A DNA stretch of 14,699 nt from Chloroflexota bacterium (GTDB lineage Bacteria; Chloroflexota; Dehalococcoidia; UBA1127; JACQUN01): assembly GCA_016210285.1 (NCBI GenBank), contig JACQUN010000178.1, positions 1-14,699 on the forward strand. Direction: 5' to 3'. Position 1 is the first letter of the stretch, and each line of letters begins with the position of its first letter. The notes beneath the pieces are model-generated. The model searched no databases, was not told where the DNA came from, and saw only the letters and a list, made by a program, of their open reading frames with translations. The translations under genes were made by a program, and so were the position numbers. Positions 12,851 through 14,699 of the stretch are shown here, piece by piece.

Positions 12851-12868
12851 ACTAGGGAGGAGGTGCCT

Positions 12869-13828
12869 GTGAACAAGACAACCAGGTTGCAGGAGCTCTT
12901 TCACCGGGGCAAGACCTTCGTCATCGCCGGGGGTGGGTGTGCCCTCCACGCCAAGATGGTGGAGGCTACGGGCTTCGAGTGTGCCTACATGTCGGGGGCG
13001 CTCACCTCGGCCCATGTCCTGGGCCTGCCGGACGCCGGCGTTATCACGATGACAGAGATGGTGCAGAACGCCGGGCGCATGGCCAACGCCATCACCATCC
13101 CCCTCATCTCTGACTCGGACCAGGGCTTTGGCAACGCCATCAACGTCCGCCGCACCGTCCAGGCCTTTATTCAGGCTGGCGTCTCGGGAATCCACATCGA
13201 GGACCAGCCCTTCCCCAAGCGCTGCGGGTTCGTGAAGGGGAAGGAGATCATCCCCCTGGAGGAGGCGGTAGGGAAGTACCGGGCCGCGGTGGACGCGAAG
13301 CGCGAGCTTGACCCCGACTTCGTCATCATCGCCCGCTGCGATGCTCGCACCGCCGTGGGTGGAGGGTTCGAGGAGGCCCTCACCCGCCTCAAGGCGTACA
13401 AAAAGGCTGGCGTGGACGTGGTCTACTTTGAGGCCCCCCAGTCCCTGGAGGAGGTCAAGATCGCACGCAGGGAGCTTGAAGGACCCATGATTGCCACCCT
13501 CATCGCCATCAACCCGCAGCCCACCCTGGCGGAGATGCAGAAGATGGGGCTGGCAGCGGCCTTCTACCCGGGCCTGGCTGCCTTCCCTGGGATCATCGCC
13601 TCCTGGGACTTCCTCCAGGACTTCCAGAAGCGGGGCGTTCAGGCGGAGCGGGAGTTCATCGAGCGCACCAAGAGCCATCCCCTGGGTGGCCTGCGCCTCT
13701 TCGACCTGGTGGGCTTCCCGCAGGTGCGGGAGTGGGAGGAGAAGTACCTGCCCCAGGAGCAACTGGCCAAGTACGAGAAGTCCATCGGCCTGTACGACCC
13801 AACGGACAAGGCCAAGCTTGCCCGGTAG
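12869..13828 (+). CDS. PEP mutase/isocitrate lyase superfamily C-C lyase
   Basis: Enzyme of 319 residues of the PEP-mutase/ICL superfamily, which includes methylisocitrate lyase, dimethylmalate lyase and oxaloacetate decarboxylase. It carries SGALTSAHVLGLPDAGVITM (42-61), the Mg-binding region ISDSDQGFGNAINVRRTV (Asp82/Asp84), GIHIEDQPFPKRCGF with the catalytic-loop KRCG (Cys119), and GVDVVYFEAPQSLEE. The KRCG cysteine marks lyases rather than phosphonomutases. Two substitutions are unusual: DQGFG where DTG(F/Y)G is normal, and IARCDA (Cys157) where IARTDA or IARSDA is normal. The GTG at 12869 is chosen because AGGAGG (12858-12863) lies five bases upstream; an in-frame GTG at 12863 overlaps that site. 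The product is probably pyruvate or glyoxylate plus a short acid; the substrate is unknown. Confidence 0.88.
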   Translation: MNKTTRLQELFHRGKTFVIAGGGCALHAKMVEATGFECAYMSGALTSAHVLGLPDAGVITMTEMVQNAGRMANAITIPLISDSDQGFGNAINVRRTVQAFIQAGVSGIHIEDQPFPKRCGFVKGKEIIPLEEAVGKYRAAVDAKRELDPDFVIIARCDARTAVGGGFEEALTRLKAYKKAGVDVVYFEAPQSLEEVKIARRELEGPMIATLIAINPQPTLAEMQKMGLAAAFYPGLAAFPGIIASWDFLQDFQKRGVQAEREFIERTKSHPLGGLRLFDLVGFPQVREWEEKYLPQEQLAKYEKSIGLYDPTDKAKLAR

Positions 13829-13925
13829 CAGCGGCACCCAGTAGTGCGTGGCGCGGGGTGGGGTAGGGATGGCCCGGCCCTGCCTCTCGTCCAGCCTTTC
13901 TGAAGCTTCCCCAAGGAGGGCCTCC

Positions 13926-14699
13926 ATGGCGTCACCCCTGGAAGGAGTATCCGTGGTGGACCTCTCCCGGGGCATGGCCGGCGCCATCGCCACCATGCTC
14001 CTGGCTGACTATGGGGCCTCGGTCCTCCAGGTCGGCCATCCCAGGGGTGACCCCTTCCAGACATTGCCCGCCATGCATGTCTGGAACAGGGGTAAGAAGA
14101 GCATCACCCTGGACCTGGGGCGCCCGCAGGCGAAAGGCGTCCTCTTCCGCCTGCTAGATACTGCCGACGTGCTGCTGGAGACCTTCCAGCCCGGCTACCT
14201 GGCCCGCCTGGGGCTGGACTACCCCTCCCTGCGGGAGCGGTATCCAAGGCTGGTGTACTGCTCCCTCACGGGCTACGGCCAGGAGGGCCCTGAGCGGGAC
14301 CGCCCTGCCTACGATGGCTTGGTGCAGGCCCGTGCAGGGCTTCAGGGGCAGCGCTGGGGGGCCCAGGGGGGCCACCGTACGGGCCCCCTCTACATGGCCT
14401 TTGCCGCTCCCAGCTATGCCGGCGGCTTCCTGGCCTGCGTCGGGATCCTTACGGCCCTCCACGTGCGGGAGCTGACCGGCCTTGGGCAGCAGGTGGACAC
14501 CTCCCTGGCCGACGCTTCGCGGGCCATGAGCCGATGGAGCTGGGCGGAGAGGGTTCCGCCTTCGGCTACCCGCGGCCCGGCGCGCAGCATGGTGCGCGTC
14601 TTCAGGTGTGCCGACGGCGAGCACCTCTGGGCCCACACCGGCGCGCGGGGTGCCTTCGAGCGCCTTATGAAGGCGCTGGGGATGGAGGAGTTCGTCGGC
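13926..14699 (+). CDS. Family III CoA-transferase (CaiB/BaiF), 3' end outside window
   Basis: First 258 codons of a protein that is usually about 400 residues; the frame is open to the last base. Family III enzymes move CoA between carboxylic acids, commonly with succinyl-CoA as donor. Visible motifs are LEGVSVVDLSRGMAGAIAT (5-23), MLLADYGASVLQVGHP, WNRGKKSITLDL, DVLLETFQPGYLARLGLDYP, and GYGQEGPERDRPAYDGLVQA. Asp130 in the last motif is the expected catalytic aspartate that forms the acyl anhydride. GLGQQVDTSLADA is the usual later segment. The ATG at 13926 has AAGGAGGG (13913-13920) upstream. It follows the lyase gene by 97 bases without a clear terminator, so the two probably share a transcript. 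It would activate or regenerate the CoA ester of the unknown substrate. Confidence 0.93.
   Translation, partial: MASPLEGVSVVDLSRGMAGAIATMLLADYGASVLQVGHPRGDPFQTLPAMHVWNRGKKSITLDLGRPQAKGVLFRLLDTADVLLETFQPGYLARLGLDYPSLRERYPRLVYCSLTGYGQEGPERDRPAYDGLVQARAGLQGQRWGAQGGHRTGPLYMAFAAPSYAGGFLACVGILTALHVRELTGLGQQVDTSLADASRAMSRWSWAERVPPSATRGPARSMVRVFRCADGEHLWAHTGARGAFERLMKALGMEEFVG

Noticed and set aside
11594..13996. An 800-codon open frame on the minus strand across the hydrolase and lyase genes
   Set aside because: It is antisense to two clear enzyme genes with good start sites. Its translation is low-complexity His/Leu/Gly/Pro-rich text of the kind GC-rich codon bias produces, and it has no recognisable domain.

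Overview
The window is GC-rich bacterial chromosomal DNA with many GTG starts, strong AGGAGG-type ribosome binding sites and short intergenic gaps. The gene content suggests an uncultured Chloroflexota, possibly of the Dehalococcoidia/SAR202 type. The reasons are a lipoprotein with a Thr/Pro-repeat linker, a paired AtuA-family/DUF4387 module, a family III CoA-transferase and a GYD protein. This assignment is an inference from gene content only; no rRNA or other phylogenetic marker was analysed.

Layout: (1) Positions 1-1322 hold the 3' part of uvrA and a thioredoxin. (2) Positions 1417-1511 hold a complete selenocysteine tRNA (selC, anticodon TCA) with encoded CCA. It is preceded by three consecutive hairpins, and no other Sec gene is visible in the window. 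(3) Positions 1701-5843 carry a plus-strand run: a GYD-domain protein, a complete lutABC-type lactate-oxidation operon (two-CCG protein, LUD/ferredoxin protein, LUD protein), and an MNT nucleotidyltransferase/HEPN pair translationally coupled to its end. (4) Positions 5832-8370 carry a minus-strand operon: alpha/beta hydrolase, DUF192 lipoprotein and glycerate 2-kinase. It meets the HEPN gene tail to tail with overlapping ends. (5) Positions of about 8460-9900 form a visibly lower-GC patch with one orphan five-helix membrane protein, bounded by short degenerate repeats. (6) Positions 9903-14699 hold a two-way metabolic cluster. A DUF4387 protein and an AtuA-family protein are on the minus strand. 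Divergent from them are an alpha/beta hydrolase, a PEP-mutase/isocitrate-lyase-family enzyme and a family III CoA-transferase cut by the window end.

Functionally, lutABC and glycerate kinase both feed two- and three-carbon hydroxyacids into central metabolism. The right-hand cluster looks like a catabolic set for an unknown carboxylic acid: CoA activation, an AtuA/DUF4387 step, C-C cleavage by the lyase, and hydrolysis. The clearest regulatory signal is a consensus-like promoter at 11745-11773 whose -10 box lies inside a perfect 8+8 inverted repeat. The most notable single gene is the tRNA-Sec, which implies that UGA is recoded in this genome.
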